Of a DNA stretch of 19,765 nt, positions 8,121 to 14,638 are shown piece after piece. The DNA is taken from positions 1-19,765 of the forward strand of contig USAX01000021.1 of the NCBI GenBank assembly GCA_900552705.1, written 5' to 3'. Below the pieces are notes generated by a model. The model saw only the letters and a list, made by a program, of their open reading frames with translations. It was not told the origin of the DNA and did no database searches. The stretch's first letter is position 1, and each line of letters begins with the position of its first letter. Both the position numbers and the translations under genes were made by a program. Source of the stretch: an uncultured Collinsella sp. GTDB taxonomy: Bacteria; Actinomycetota; Coriobacteriia; Coriobacteriales; Coriobacteriaceae.

Positions 8121-8702
8121 CTACACGCGAATCGACAGGTTCTTTTTATCATCGCTCCAGTTGCAGGCATTGCGCGCAGGGCATGCAAAGCAGGCGCGCG
8201 ACGCTTTGTCGGCTGCATAGAGCAGACGCTCAAGCGGCTGGCTGTTCACGCGCAGCTTTCGATGGCCCAGAATGGCCGTCTTAATGGCTGCGGCATCTGC
8301 CGGCTCAAACGCCACGTCTTCGGGCATGCCGCCGAGAATCGCATCGGCGACGCGTTCGCTTGCAACATCATGGGATATACCCGATTCATACTGTTCATCT
8401 TTGCCGATATCGTGAAGAAGTGCCGTGGCATAGATGACCTCGCGGTCAAATTTGAGCTCTTCCTCGAGATTCTTGATCCACATAATACGGGCGACATCCA
8501 GCAGATGGTCGATACCGTGGCGGCAAAAGATGCGCCCCGATTCCAACTGCGCAATGTTTCCCAGATGCCGCCGGAACAGTCCGTTGGCACAGATGTAATC
8601 AATGCAAGGCATGGCACCAAAGGGAGTCAGACCCGAAGCCATAAAGCCGCGACGCGACGTTCCTTCATCGGTCTTCGATGCAAAGTCGTTGACGACTCTC
8701 AT
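8121..8702 (-). CDS. HD-domain metal-dependent phosphohydrolase in folate operon
   Basis: A 193-residue HD-superfamily hydrolase. Ligands visible are H66 in GIDHLLDVARI, the H97-D98 doublet in LLHDIGK, and the late aspartate D165 in LYAADKASR. The C terminus has a CFACPARNAC cysteine cluster (171, 174, 180), possibly a metal site. It lies between folE (2 bp after its stop) and folB. In the folate pathway dihydroneopterin triphosphate must be dephosphorylated between these two steps, and the archaeal pterin enzyme MptB is an HD protein, so I infer a pterin-phosphate hydrolase. No experimental support is visible from sequence; a (p)ppGpp-like or nucleotide hydrolase remains possible. Confidence 0.82.
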   Translation of the reverse strand: MRVVNDFASKTDEGTSRRGFMASGLTPFGAMPCIDYICANGLFRRHLGNIAQLESGRIFCRHGIDHLLDVARIMWIKNLEEELKFDREVIYATALLHDIGKDEQYESGISHDVASERVADAILGGMPEDVAFEPADAAAIKTAILGHRKLRVNSQPLERLLYAADKASRACFACPARNACNWSDDKKNLSIRV

Positions 8703-8704
8703 GG

Positions 8705-9262
8705 TTAGCGGCCCAGCATCCTAAAGAATCGCTCCTCGAGCGACGGATCGGTCTCAAAGACACCGCGACGAGCAAGCGTTACGGTCTTGGTACCGGGCTT
8801 TTGCACGCCGCGCATGGTCATGCACATATGCTCGGCTTCCATCAGCACGATTGCCCCTTGGGGGGCAAGATATTCCATGAGGGCATCGGCAACCTGTGTA
8901 CACAGCTGCTCCTGCAGCTGCAGACGACGGGCATAGACCTCAACCGTGCGAGCAAGCTTAGACAGACCCGCCACGCGGCCGTTAGGGATATAGCCGATCG
9001 CAGCCTTGCCATAAAACGGCAGCAGATGGTGCTCGCACAGCGAGTAAAACGTGATGTCGCGCTCGATAACTAAATCGTTCGAAGCGACGGCAAAAGTTTT
9101 GGACAGGTGCTCCTCAGCGCTCTGGTCCATGCCGCCGGCAATCTCGCCATACATGCGGGCGACGCGTGCCGGCGTCTCCAGCAGGCCCTCACGAGTTGGG
9201 TCCTCGCCTATGCCCTCAAGCAACAGCTTTATGGCGGTCTCAACTTTTTCCTGATCGACCAT
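8705..9262 (-). CDS. folE: GTP cyclohydrolase I
   Basis: Converts GTP to 7,8-dihydroneopterin triphosphate plus formate, the first step of folate synthesis. The 185-residue protein has the zinc ligands C76 and H79 in SLCEHHLLPFYG and C147 in EHMCMTMRG, the IGYIPNGRVAGLSKLAR segment, and the QEQLCTQVADAL helix. The length is standard. The ATG at 9262 is preceded by GAGG five bases upstream. It lies 66 bp after nrdG and two bases before the HD gene, in a leftward series linking deoxynucleotide and pterin synthesis, both of which draw on purine nucleotides. Confidence 0.95.
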   Translation of the reverse strand: MVDQEKVETAIKLLLEGIGEDPTREGLLETPARVARMYGEIAGGMDQSAEEHLSKTFAVASNDLVIERDITFYSLCEHHLLPFYGKAAIGYIPNGRVAGLSKLARTVEVYARRLQLQEQLCTQVADALMEYLAPQGAIVLMEAEHMCMTMRGVQKPGTKTVTLARRGVFETDPSLEERFFRMLGR

Positions 9263-9328
9263 CTAGGCCTCACTCTTCCGATTTTGCGTTCGCGCTATGG
9301 TACCACGCCCTCCGGCATCGGCCACAAG

Positions 9329-9910
9329 CTACATAGTATGGGTCGAATAGACCGGATCGTCTCGCCAAAGCTCCACAGCGTCGCAAAGCGAAACGCCCTC
9401 GCGCGCGGCACGAGTGCGCGTGGCGTTCATGTCGATCACCCGCTGATTACTCGAACCCCTAAAACGCAAGGAGATATCGTACAGGTCTTGAACGAACGGG
9501 CCGTCCACCAACATATCGAGGCAGGCAAGGATACGGTCCGTCACCTCGGTATGATGACGGCCGCCCGGCATAAGTTCCTCGAGCACGTCGCCGGTAAAGC
9601 ACCAAATGGTCTTCCCCGACTCCACAGGATAGGCCGCACGCACGCGTTCGATAAAGTCAACGAGACCCGCCTGATTCTCGGGTTCCATGGGCTCGCCACC
9701 CAGAATCGTCAGGCCATCAATAAAGGGATGGTCAAGACTGTCGATAATCTTGTCCTCGACGGCACGGTCGAACGGTTCACCCGCGGCAAAGTCCCACGCG
9801 ACGGAGTTAAAGCAATTCTTGCACCCACGACGGCACCCACTCACAAACAGAGAAGTACGAACACCTTCCCCATCAGCAATGTCGAAATACTTAATGTTCG
9901 CGTAGTTCAT
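9329..9910 (-). CDS. nrdG: anaerobic ribonucleotide reductase activating protein
   Basis: A radical-SAM enzyme that uses a [4Fe-4S] cluster and S-adenosylmethionine to create the glycyl radical on NrdD. The cluster motif is C26-x3-C30-x2-C33 (SGCRRGCKNC); ILGGEPME follows as the SAM-binding GGE motif. The protein has 193 residues. I placed the start at the ATG at 9910, with GGGAGAG six bases upstream, because MNYANIKYFDIADGEGVR is the family N terminus; the frame extends upstream through an inverted repeat. It is separated from nrdD by an unusually structured 427-bp gap. Confidence 0.93.
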   Translation of the reverse strand: MNYANIKYFDIADGEGVRTSLFVSGCRRGCKNCFNSVAWDFAAGEPFDRAVEDKIIDSLDHPFIDGLTILGGEPMEPENQAGLVDFIERVRAAYPVESGKTIWCFTGDVLEELMPGGRHHTEVTDRILACLDMLVDGPFVQDLYDISLRFRGSSNQRVIDMNATRTRAAREGVSLCDAVELWRDDPVYSTHTM

Positions 9911-9925
9911 AGGTAACTCTCCCGG

Positions 9926-10009
9926 GAGGCCGGGACATATCATCCCGTCCTCAAACATTCTCGGCCTGCGGCCTGCGAAACTGCGGGCGGGACGATATGT
10001 CCCGGCCTC
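9926..10009. repeat. long inverted repeat upstream of nrdG
   Basis: Arms 9926-9947 and 9988-10009 match over 22 positions with a single mismatch (A9942 against C9993); the outer 16 pairs (9926-9941 / 9994-10009) are perfect and begin GAGGCCGGGACATATC. The 40-base loop has a GCCTGCG tandem (about 9964-9977). The structure lies 16 bp before the nrdG start and could terminate or attenuate read-through from nrdD, or be a dispersed palindromic repeat. It shares the GGCCGGGAC core with the hairpin at 13062-13098. Confidence 0.75.
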
Positions 10010-10026
10010 ATGCAAAGGGTAACTCA

Positions 10027-10152
10027 ATGAACGAAGCGAACATCGAGTATAGGGTTCGAGGTCCAATAAAAACTTTGTTGCAGCCCAACCGTCATCGCAA
10101 GCAAAACGTTGTTGCAAGTCAACTCATTTCCGCTAAGAACTTCGAGAAGTGA
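10027..10152 (+). CDS. possible 41-residue small protein, unknown
   Basis: A short ORF in the nrdD-nrdG gap, antisense to its neighbours. It has AAAGGG (10014-10019) seven bases before an ATG. The product is strongly basic and hydrophilic (MNEANIEYRVRGPIKT...), with QPNRHRKQN in the middle and no membrane segment. A 14-bp near-identical direct repeat (10069-10082 and 10103-10116, one mismatch) lies inside it, so the sequence may instead be repeat-derived filler. I do not recognise it. Confidence 0.25.
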   Translation: MNEANIEYRVRGPIKTLLQPNRHRKQNVVASQLISAKNFEK

Positions 10153-10187
10153 GCAGACCGCATGCTGCATCTCAACTATGTCAACTT

Positions 10188-10326
10188 GGCTGAACCGAGA
10201 GGGCCGCTTGGGCTTTTGCTCGATATGAGTTCCGCACGCAAAGAAGGCCACTTAATGTGGCCTTCGTCTTGCGCAGGACTGTCCGAAATAGCGAGCAAAT
10301 GCCCAAGCGGCCCTCTCGGTTCAGCC
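10188..10326. repeat. 139-bp nested inverted repeat downstream of nrdD
   Basis: Outer arms of 26 bp are perfectly complementary (10188-10213 and 10301-10326, starting GGCTGAACCGAGAGGG). After one mismatch another 8 bp pair (10215-10222 / 10292-10299). The centre carries its own 9-bp hairpin (10243-10251 / 10257-10265, GAAGGCCAC with loop TTAAT), and the bases between partly pair. The whole can fold into one cruciform or long hairpin just 12 bp after the nrdD stop codon. The arms weakly extend outward into nrdD itself. It could act as terminator, 3' mRNA stabiliser or be a MITE-like element. Confidence 0.85.
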
Positions 10327-10337
10327 CCGGAGCGGTA

Positions 10338-12560
10338 TTAGAGATGCAGCACGCGGTCGCGGATCTCCTCGGTTCGACCCTGGTTCCAGAATTGAGTACC
10401 GATGTAGCCGCACGTACGACGGGCGACATTCATCTTCTCCTGATCGCGGTTGCCGCAGTTGGGGCACTCCCACACCAGCTTGCCGTCATCCTCGACAATC
10501 TTGATCTCGCCGTCATAGCCGCACACCTGGCAGTAATCGCTCTTGGTGTTGAGCTCGGCATACATGATGTTGTCGTAGATGTACTGCATCACGCGAATGA
10601 CAGCCTTAAGGTTGTCCTGCATGTTGGGAACCTCGACGTAGGAGATGGCACCGCCCGGCGAAAGCTGCTGGAACATGCCCTCAAACTTGAGCTTATCGAA
10701 AGCATCAATCTCCTCGGACACATGGACGTGGTAGCTGTTGGTAATGTAGCCCTTGTCCGTCACACCCGGAATAATGCCAAAACGGCGCTGCAGGCACTTG
10801 GCGAACTTGTAGGTCGTCGACTCAAGCGGGGTGCCGTACAGTGAGAAGTCGATATCGCTTTCGGCCTTCCACTCGGCGCATTTGTCGTTCATGTGCTGCA
10901 TGACGGCCATGGCAAACGGCGTGCCTTCCTTCTCGGTGTGGCTGTGGCCCGTCATGTACTTGACGCACTCATACAGACCGGCATACCCCAGGCTGATGGT
11001 GGAATAGCCGCCCACGAGCAGTTTGTCGATCGTCTCGCCCTTCTTAAGGCGCGCCAGGGCGCCGTACTGCCACAGAATCGGTGCGGCATCCGAAAGCGTG
11101 CCCATCAGGCGCTCATGACGGCACAGCAGGGCACGATGGCACAGCTCAAGGCGCTCGTCGAAGATCTTCCAGAACTTGTCCATGTCCTGATGCGAGCTCA
11201 GTGCGACATCGGGCAGGTTGATGGTCACAACACCCTGGTTAAAGCGGCCATAGTACTTAGGTTTGGTCGGGTCATAGTTCAGCGCGTTGGCAACATTGTT
11301 AAAGCCGTTGCCCGAACGGTCGGGCGTCAGGAAGCTGCGGCAACCCATGCAGGTGTAGCAATCGCCATTGCCGGCGGTCTCACCCTTAGACAGCTTGAGC
11401 TCACGCATCTTCTTCTCAGAGATGTAGTCGGGCACCATGCGCTTGGCGGTGCACTTGGCAGCCAGCTGGGTCAGGTAGAAGTACGGGGAATTCTCGTGAA
11501 CGTTATCGTCCTCGAGCACGTAGATAAGCTTGGGGAATGCCGGGGTAATCCACACGCCAGCCTCGTTCTTAACGCCCTCGTAGCGCTGGCGAAGCGTCTC
11601 CTCCACGATCATGGCAAGGTCGTGCTTCTCCTGAGGCGTACGGGCCTCGTTGAGATACATAAAGACCGTCACGAACGGCGCCTGGCCATTCGTGGTCATA
11701 AGGGTCACGACCTGATACTGAATCGTCTGGACGCCGCGACGGATCTCGTCACGCAGACGGTCCTCAACGACCTCACGGACCTTCTCGGCAGACGCAGAGA
11801 CGCCAAGCTCCTCGAGCTCGCGGGCAACCTCGCCGCGAATCTTCTGACGGCTCACCTCGACAAACGGAGCCAGGTGGGTCAGCGAAATCGACTGGCCGCC
11901 ATACTGGGAAGAGGCGACCTGGGCGATAATCTGCGTCGCGATATTGCAAGCAGTCGAGAAGCTGTGCGGCTTCTCGATCAGCGTGCCCGAGATAACGGTG
12001 CCGTTCTGGAGCATATCCTCCAGGTTCACCAGGTCACAGTTATGCATGTGCTGGGCAAAGTAGTCCGAATCGTGGAAGTGAATCAGGCCCTCGTTGTGGG
12101 CATCCACGATCTCCTGGGGCAGCAGCACGCGCTGCGTCAGGTCCTTGGAAATCTCGCCGGCCATGTAGTCGCGCTGGACGGAGTTGACGGTCGGGTTCTT
12201 GTTGGAGTTCTCCTGCTTGACCTCTTCGTTATTGCACTCAATCAGCGACAGGATCTTGTCATCGGTCGTGTTCTTTTGGCGCTTCAGGCTCTGAACATAG
12301 CGGTAGATGATGTAGTGGCGAGCGACCTCGTAGCAGTCGAGACGCATAATCTCGTCCTCGACCAGATCCTGGATCTCCTCGACCGATACGGTGTGGCCGG
12401 CCTTCTCACATGCCTCGGCGACGTTTTGTGCCGCATAGATCACCTGGCGGTCGGTAAGGCGAGAGCCTTCCTCGACCTCCAAGTTTGCGGCGCGGATCGC
12501 ATTGACGATCTTATCGATGTCAAAGGTAACCTCGGTGCCGCTGCGCTTGATGATCTTCAT
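10338..12560 (-). CDS. nrdD: anaerobic (class III) ribonucleoside-triphosphate reductase
   Basis: Reduces ribonucleoside triphosphates to deoxy forms with a glycyl radical; functions only without oxygen. The 740-residue protein begins with an ATP-cone allosteric domain (about 1-95, MKIIKRSGTEVTFDIDKIVNAI). The catalytic barrel follows, with HNCDLVNLEDML and SSQYGGQS. Near the C terminus are a zinc-binding four-cysteine cluster (CQVCGYDG ... WECPNCG) and the glycyl-radical loop ARRTCGYIGTQFWNQGR, with G718 the likely radical site. I chose the ATG at 12560 with AAAGAGG seven bases upstream; ten extra codons before it lack homology. nrdG, its activase, is downstream. NrdR boxes and a promoter lie about 230-270 bp upstream. 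Confidence 0.96.
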   Translation of the reverse strand: MKIIKRSGTEVTFDIDKIVNAIRAANLEVEEGSRLTDRQVIYAAQNVAEACEKAGHTVSVEEIQDLVEDEIMRLDCYEVARHYIIYRYVQSLKRQKNTTDDKILSLIECNNEEVKQENSNKNPTVNSVQRDYMAGEISKDLTQRVLLPQEIVDAHNEGLIHFHDSDYFAQHMHNCDLVNLEDMLQNGTVISGTLIEKPHSFSTACNIATQIIAQVASSQYGGQSISLTHLAPFVEVSRQKIRGEVARELEELGVSASAEKVREVVEDRLRDEIRRGVQTIQYQVVTLMTTNGQAPFVTVFMYLNEARTPQEKHDLAMIVEETLRQRYEGVKNEAGVWITPAFPKLIYVLEDDNVHENSPYFYLTQLAAKCTAKRMVPDYISEKKMRELKLSKGETAGNGDCYTCMGCRSFLTPDRSGNGFNNVANALNYDPTKPKYYGRFNQGVVTINLPDVALSSHQDMDKFWKIFDERLELCHRALLCRHERLMGTLSDAAPILWQYGALARLKKGETIDKLLVGGYSTISLGYAGLYECVKYMTGHSHTEKEGTPFAMAVMQHMNDKCAEWKAESDIDFSLYGTPLESTTYKFAKCLQRRFGIIPGVTDKGYITNSYHVHVSEEIDAFDKLKFEGMFQQLSPGGAISYVEVPNMQDNLKAVIRVMQYIYDNIMYAELNTKSDYCQVCGYDGEIKIVEDDGKLVWECPNCGNRDQEKMNVARRTCGYIGTQFWNQGRTEEIRDRVLHL

Positions 12561-12784
12561 CCTCTTGCCTCTTTCGCATCGTAGCCTCATTGCGCTTCAG
12601 GGCCAAACGATGCCCGGCAGGGCTTGCCCCTGTCTTGCGGCGCCGTCGCGCAATCTGTGTTCTCGATAACCATAGGCCCTCATGCGGACAATCCTCGCAG
12701 CCATTCAAGGGGCCCAAAGATCTATCCAAATGGGGCGAATAAGGTTCTCGTTCTCTGTCCGCCATCTATCATACGACAAAGAGG

Positions 12785-12832
12785 CATCTATATCCTGTAT
12801 TCTTTTTTTAGGTCAAACACAACATATAGTGT
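12785..12832 (-). promoter_or_regulatory. nrdD promoter with two NrdR boxes
   Basis: Box 1 at 12817-12832 reads ACACAACATATAGTGT and matches 15 of 16 positions of the NrdR consensus ACACWATATATWGTGT. Box 2 at 12785-12800 is weaker (10 of 16), exactly 32 bp away, the same-face spacing typical of NrdR pairs. On the minus strand a promoter fits between them: -35 TTGACC (12811-12816), 18-bp spacer, -10 TATAGA (12787-12792) inside box 2. NrdR, an ATP-cone zinc repressor, is known to control ribonucleotide reductase genes. This implies a leader of about 220 bases before nrdD. The nrdR gene itself is not in the window. Confidence 0.75.
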
Positions 12833-13061
12833 TTCAGCAGGTCAAAGCAATTGGTCAATTTGCAGACGCATTATAAATGAAAGCCTCTTGGCAGACTGCT
12901 AAAACGTTATCAACCCAACTACCTGCACAGCAGTTTTGAAACCCCCTCAACCGTGCCGCCGCCAAATAGCACCAAAACCAAGCCGCTCACGCCAAAAGAA
13001 TCCAAAAGATTATGCTTGACCAACATGTTGCGGTCGAATGCCGGCGGGCAGGGCGACAAGG

Positions 13062-13098
13062 AAAGGCCGGGACGCGAGCCATTCACGTCCCGGCCTTT
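13062..13098. terminator. perfect 13-bp hairpin, possible bidirectional terminator
   Basis: Arms 13062-13074 and 13086-13098 (AAAGGCCGGGACG and its complement) enclose an 11-base loop. Each arm ends in AAA/TTT, giving short U-runs on both strands, so it could stop transcripts from either side. No adjacent gene clearly uses it now; it may once have closed a gene lost when foreign DNA entered. It shares its core with the repeat at 9926-10009. Confidence 0.5.
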
Positions 13099-13203
13099 CA
13101 AGATCGACAAGATCGGCAGCTTTAGAAAGGCCCGATTCCTATAGCAGGCTCGGACACATCGTCATTAAGGCCGAAACCAGCAACCGTCCGTACTATACCA
13201 TAA

Positions 13204-13264
13204 CGTTCGTAATGCACTGTTTTGGCTGGTAGATTCGCTAAAGCTTACGTTCGTATCGTTCGTA
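13204..13264. repeat. three CGTTCGTA motifs upstream of integrase remnant
   Basis: Exact copies of the octamer CGTTCGTA lie at 13204-13211, 13248-13255 and 13257-13264; the last two are a 9-bp-period tandem. They precede the integrase fragment by about 75-135 bp and a GTTAAC-centred dyad (ACAG-TTAAC-CTGT, 13265-13277). They resemble operator or arm-type recombinase sites, but their binding protein is unknown. Confidence 0.5.
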
Positions 13265-13289
13265 CAGTTAACCTGTGTCCGCGACGTTG

Positions 13290-13308
13290 GTGGACTGTTT
13301 GGTGGGCT
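13290..13308 (+). other. att-like repeat, left copy
   Basis: GTGGACT, five bases, then GTGGGCT. The same pattern (GTGGACT-N5-GTGGACT) recurs in the same orientation at 19585-19603 beside the tRNA genes. I infer integrase arm-type or attachment-site remnants bounding the acquired segment. Confidence 0.4.
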
Positions 13309-13337
13309 ACCAGACGGACGGGAGAAACGGACGAGCG

Positions 13338-13592
13338 ATGTTCTACACGCCGGGCTCGGTCAGGGTCATAAACGAGAAAACGAACAAGTGGCAATCCCGC
13401 TACACCTACTACGAGGAGACGAATGGTCGCCGCCGCAAGCGTCAGGTCGCCCGTAACTACACCGCGACCTCGCTCCGCGAGGCCAAGCGCATCTCCGCGC
13501 AGATTCACATGGAGCTTGAGCGTGAGGCTCAGGCAATGCTTGATTTCAACCTCCACGCGCAACCAGACGTCCTCCTCTCGGAGTACGCGAGC
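13338..13592 (+). pseudogene. tyrosine integrase, N-terminal fragment only
   Basis: About 85 codons of a phage/ICE-type tyrosine recombinase remain: the arm-binding N-terminal domain (PGSVRVINEKTNKWQSRYTY, then the basic NGRRRKRQ and TSLREAKRI). The following LLSEYAS resembles the usual entry to the core-binding domain, where the sequence stops matching and turns, in frame, into IS-derived DNA at about 13593. The core-binding and catalytic domains (R-H-R-Y) are missing, so it is inactive. An ATG at 13338 is the likely start; a GTG at 13275 in the same frame is possible. The fragment could still bind arm sites if expressed. Confidence 0.7.
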
Positions 13593-14111
13593 GGCGTTCC
13601 CCGACGGCTACGGGGAGGCCGACCTCAGGTCGCTCGCCTTCATCGACGCGTGCCAGGACTTCATCTTCCACGGGAAGACGGGCAGGGGCAAGACCCACCT
13701 CGCCATCGCGATCGGCGCCTCCGCCGTCAGGGCCGGCAAGTCCGTGAGGTTCTTCACCGTCGCGCAGCTCGTGATGCACCTGGCCGACGCGCGCGACCGC
13801 GGCGGGCTGCGCAGGGAGATAGATGACCTGCTGTCGGCGGACCTGCTGGCGCTCAACGAGCTCGGCTACGCGCCGCTCGACGTCGAGGGGGCGAGGCTGC
13901 TCTTCCAGGTCATGTCGGCCCCCGAGGGCACCCAGAGCCTCATAGTCGCCACAAACATAGAGTCCAGCAGTGGGGCACGGTGTTCGGCGACGACAAGATG
14001 GCCGCTGCCGTCGTGGACAGGCTCGTCTACACGGGCAGGCTGGTGAAGTTCAACGGCGCCAGCTACAGGATGGAGAACGCGCTGATGCTCGGAAAGGGTG
14101 AGGCCGAATGA
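13593..14111 (+). pseudogene. istB: IS21-family istB ATPase remnant, 5'-truncated and frameshifted
   Basis: Reads PDGYGEADLRSLAFIDACQ, then the Walker A motif HGKTGRGKTHLAIAIG and a Walker-B-like LLALNELGYAPLD. After SLIVATNIESS the frame is lost at about 13970; one base added there restores the expected WGTVFGDDKMAAAVVDRLVYTG...GASYRMENAL to the TGA at 14109-14111. This is the C-terminal part of IstB, the AAA+ helper ATPase of IS21 transposases. The N-terminal part and istA are missing, replaced by the integrase fragment. GC content is distinctly higher than that of the defence genes. It is not functional. Confidence 0.8.
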
Positions 14112-14300
14112 ATTACGCCGCAGAGGACTGCCCGGTGAACAGGATGAGGGACCCGCGACGCCGGCGGCTGGGAGGCGCCGACGCTCTGCGGGCTCTTCCA
14201 GTGCCCGGGCTGCGAGCTGACGCCGGATCACCCGCTGATGACGGGCGAGGAGGACGGGATGGAGGAGGTGCCCCCGGAGGATTGGGAGATACCGTTCTAG
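14108..14300 (+). pseudogene. small zinc-ribbon protein following istB, frameshifted
   Basis: The ATG overlaps the istB stop (ATGA), a sign of coupling in the intact element. The first 17 codons read MNYAAEDCPVNRMRDP; one extra base near 14156 then shifts the frame. Reading on after correction gives DAGGWEAPTLCGLFQCPGC, then an acidic tail ending EDWEIPF at the TAG at 14298-14300, about 63 residues in all. The four cysteines (C8, TLC, CPGC) suggest a zinc ribbon. I infer an accessory ORF of this IS lineage. Confidence 0.5.
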
Positions 14301-14324
14301 GCAGCGGGCGGGCCGGCATGAGGG

Positions 14325-14366
14325 TGTCGAAATTCGACAGACGGATTTGTCGATTTTTACTTGACG
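14325..14366 (+). repeat. probable right end of IS21-like element
   Basis: A TGTCGAA-A-TTCGACA dyad (14325-14339) and a further TGTCGA (14348-14353) precede TTTTTACTTGAC (about 14354-14365). Read on the minus strand this becomes GTCAAGTAAAAATCGACA, like IS21-family termini, which carry several internal repeats. No matching left end is seen because that side was lost. Confidence 0.4.
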
Positions 14367-14370
14367 GAAT

Positions 14371-14407
14371 ACACGATAGCGGGGGTCGGAGACCCCCGCT
14401 ATCGTGT
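14371..14407. repeat. perfect 17-bp palindrome with 3-base loop
   Basis: Arms 14371-14387 and 14391-14407 are exactly complementary (ACACGATAGCGGGGGTC, loop GGA). It lies immediately outside the presumed IS terminus. No T-run follows. It may be a terminator-like stem, the target or folding substrate of a transposase, or a REP-like element. Confidence 0.8.
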
Positions 14408-14638
14408 AGAACGGGGCCACGGCGTAGCGACCAACCCGCAGCTCAGGGGTACCGCCGCAGTCGGGTTGCGCCGGTCGTGCGCTAACCGCAGTCAGGTGGC
14501 TTCTTCGCGCTGCTGGCGGAGCTAACGGCGCGAACGGGCAGAAGGCTTGCCTGCCGCCTCGGCCACCGCAGTCGCTTCCCTTATCCTGCTCCGCCCGCTC
14601 GCGGGCGGAAAGACGCTGCAAACGGGCACATCCGTAAA
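14408..14638. other. GC-rich stretch without recognisable gene
   Basis: I see no believable gene on either strand; a long minus-strand open frame covers it but only because stops are rare in GC-rich sequence. CCGCAGTC occurs three times (14455, 14486, 14566) and a short GC hairpin CCCGCTCGCGGGCG lies near 14597-14610. Probably transposon debris between the IS end and the defence cassette. Confidence 0.4.

Larger units (their letters stand above)
12841..13274. other. 434-bp gap: terminator-like hairpin and repeated motifs, no convincing gene
   Basis: Between the nrdD promoter and the integrase remnant I see no convincing gene. The stretch contains the GGCCGGGACG hairpin at 13062-13098 and three CGTTCGTA motifs at 13204-13264, both listed separately. 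Short open frames on both strands (for example 12919-13110 minus) lack ribosome-binding sites or overlap the hairpin. The last 90 bases are noticeably AT-richer than the core genes, fitting the transition to acquired DNA. Confidence 0.6.

Noticed and set aside
10069..10116. 14-bp direct repeat (one mismatch) with 34-bp period, considered as tandem iterons
   Set aside because: Only two copies and no further structure; probably local duplication.
10893..12584. 563-codon open frame on the plus strand, opposite nrdD
   Set aside because: It is fully antisense to a gene with unmistakable NrdD motifs, its product is a monotonous Leu/Val/Ala/Asp/Arg mix, and no domain is recognisable. High GC makes such antisense frames common.
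12520..12765. 81-codon frame in the nrdD leader, overlapping the nrdD start
   Set aside because: Arg/Glu-rich with no recognisable domain, overlapping nrdD in another frame. A leader peptide is conceivable but nothing supports it.
12919..13110. 63-codon minus-strand frame with a hydrophobic C-terminal half
   Set aside because: Its start lies just outside a perfect terminator-like hairpin that its first codons run through, and neither this start nor the internal Met has a ribosome-binding site.
14455..14573. CCGCAGTC three times, considered as a CRISPR-like or iteron array
   Set aside because: The units are only eight bases with irregular spacing (31 and 80 bp) and no conserved flanks.
13866..14621. 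251-codon minus-strand frame across istB end, IS end and palindrome
   Set aside because: It runs through the istB remnant in antisense, the IS end and an exact palindrome; composition is Arg/Pro/Ala-rich and looks like noise from GC-rich DNA.
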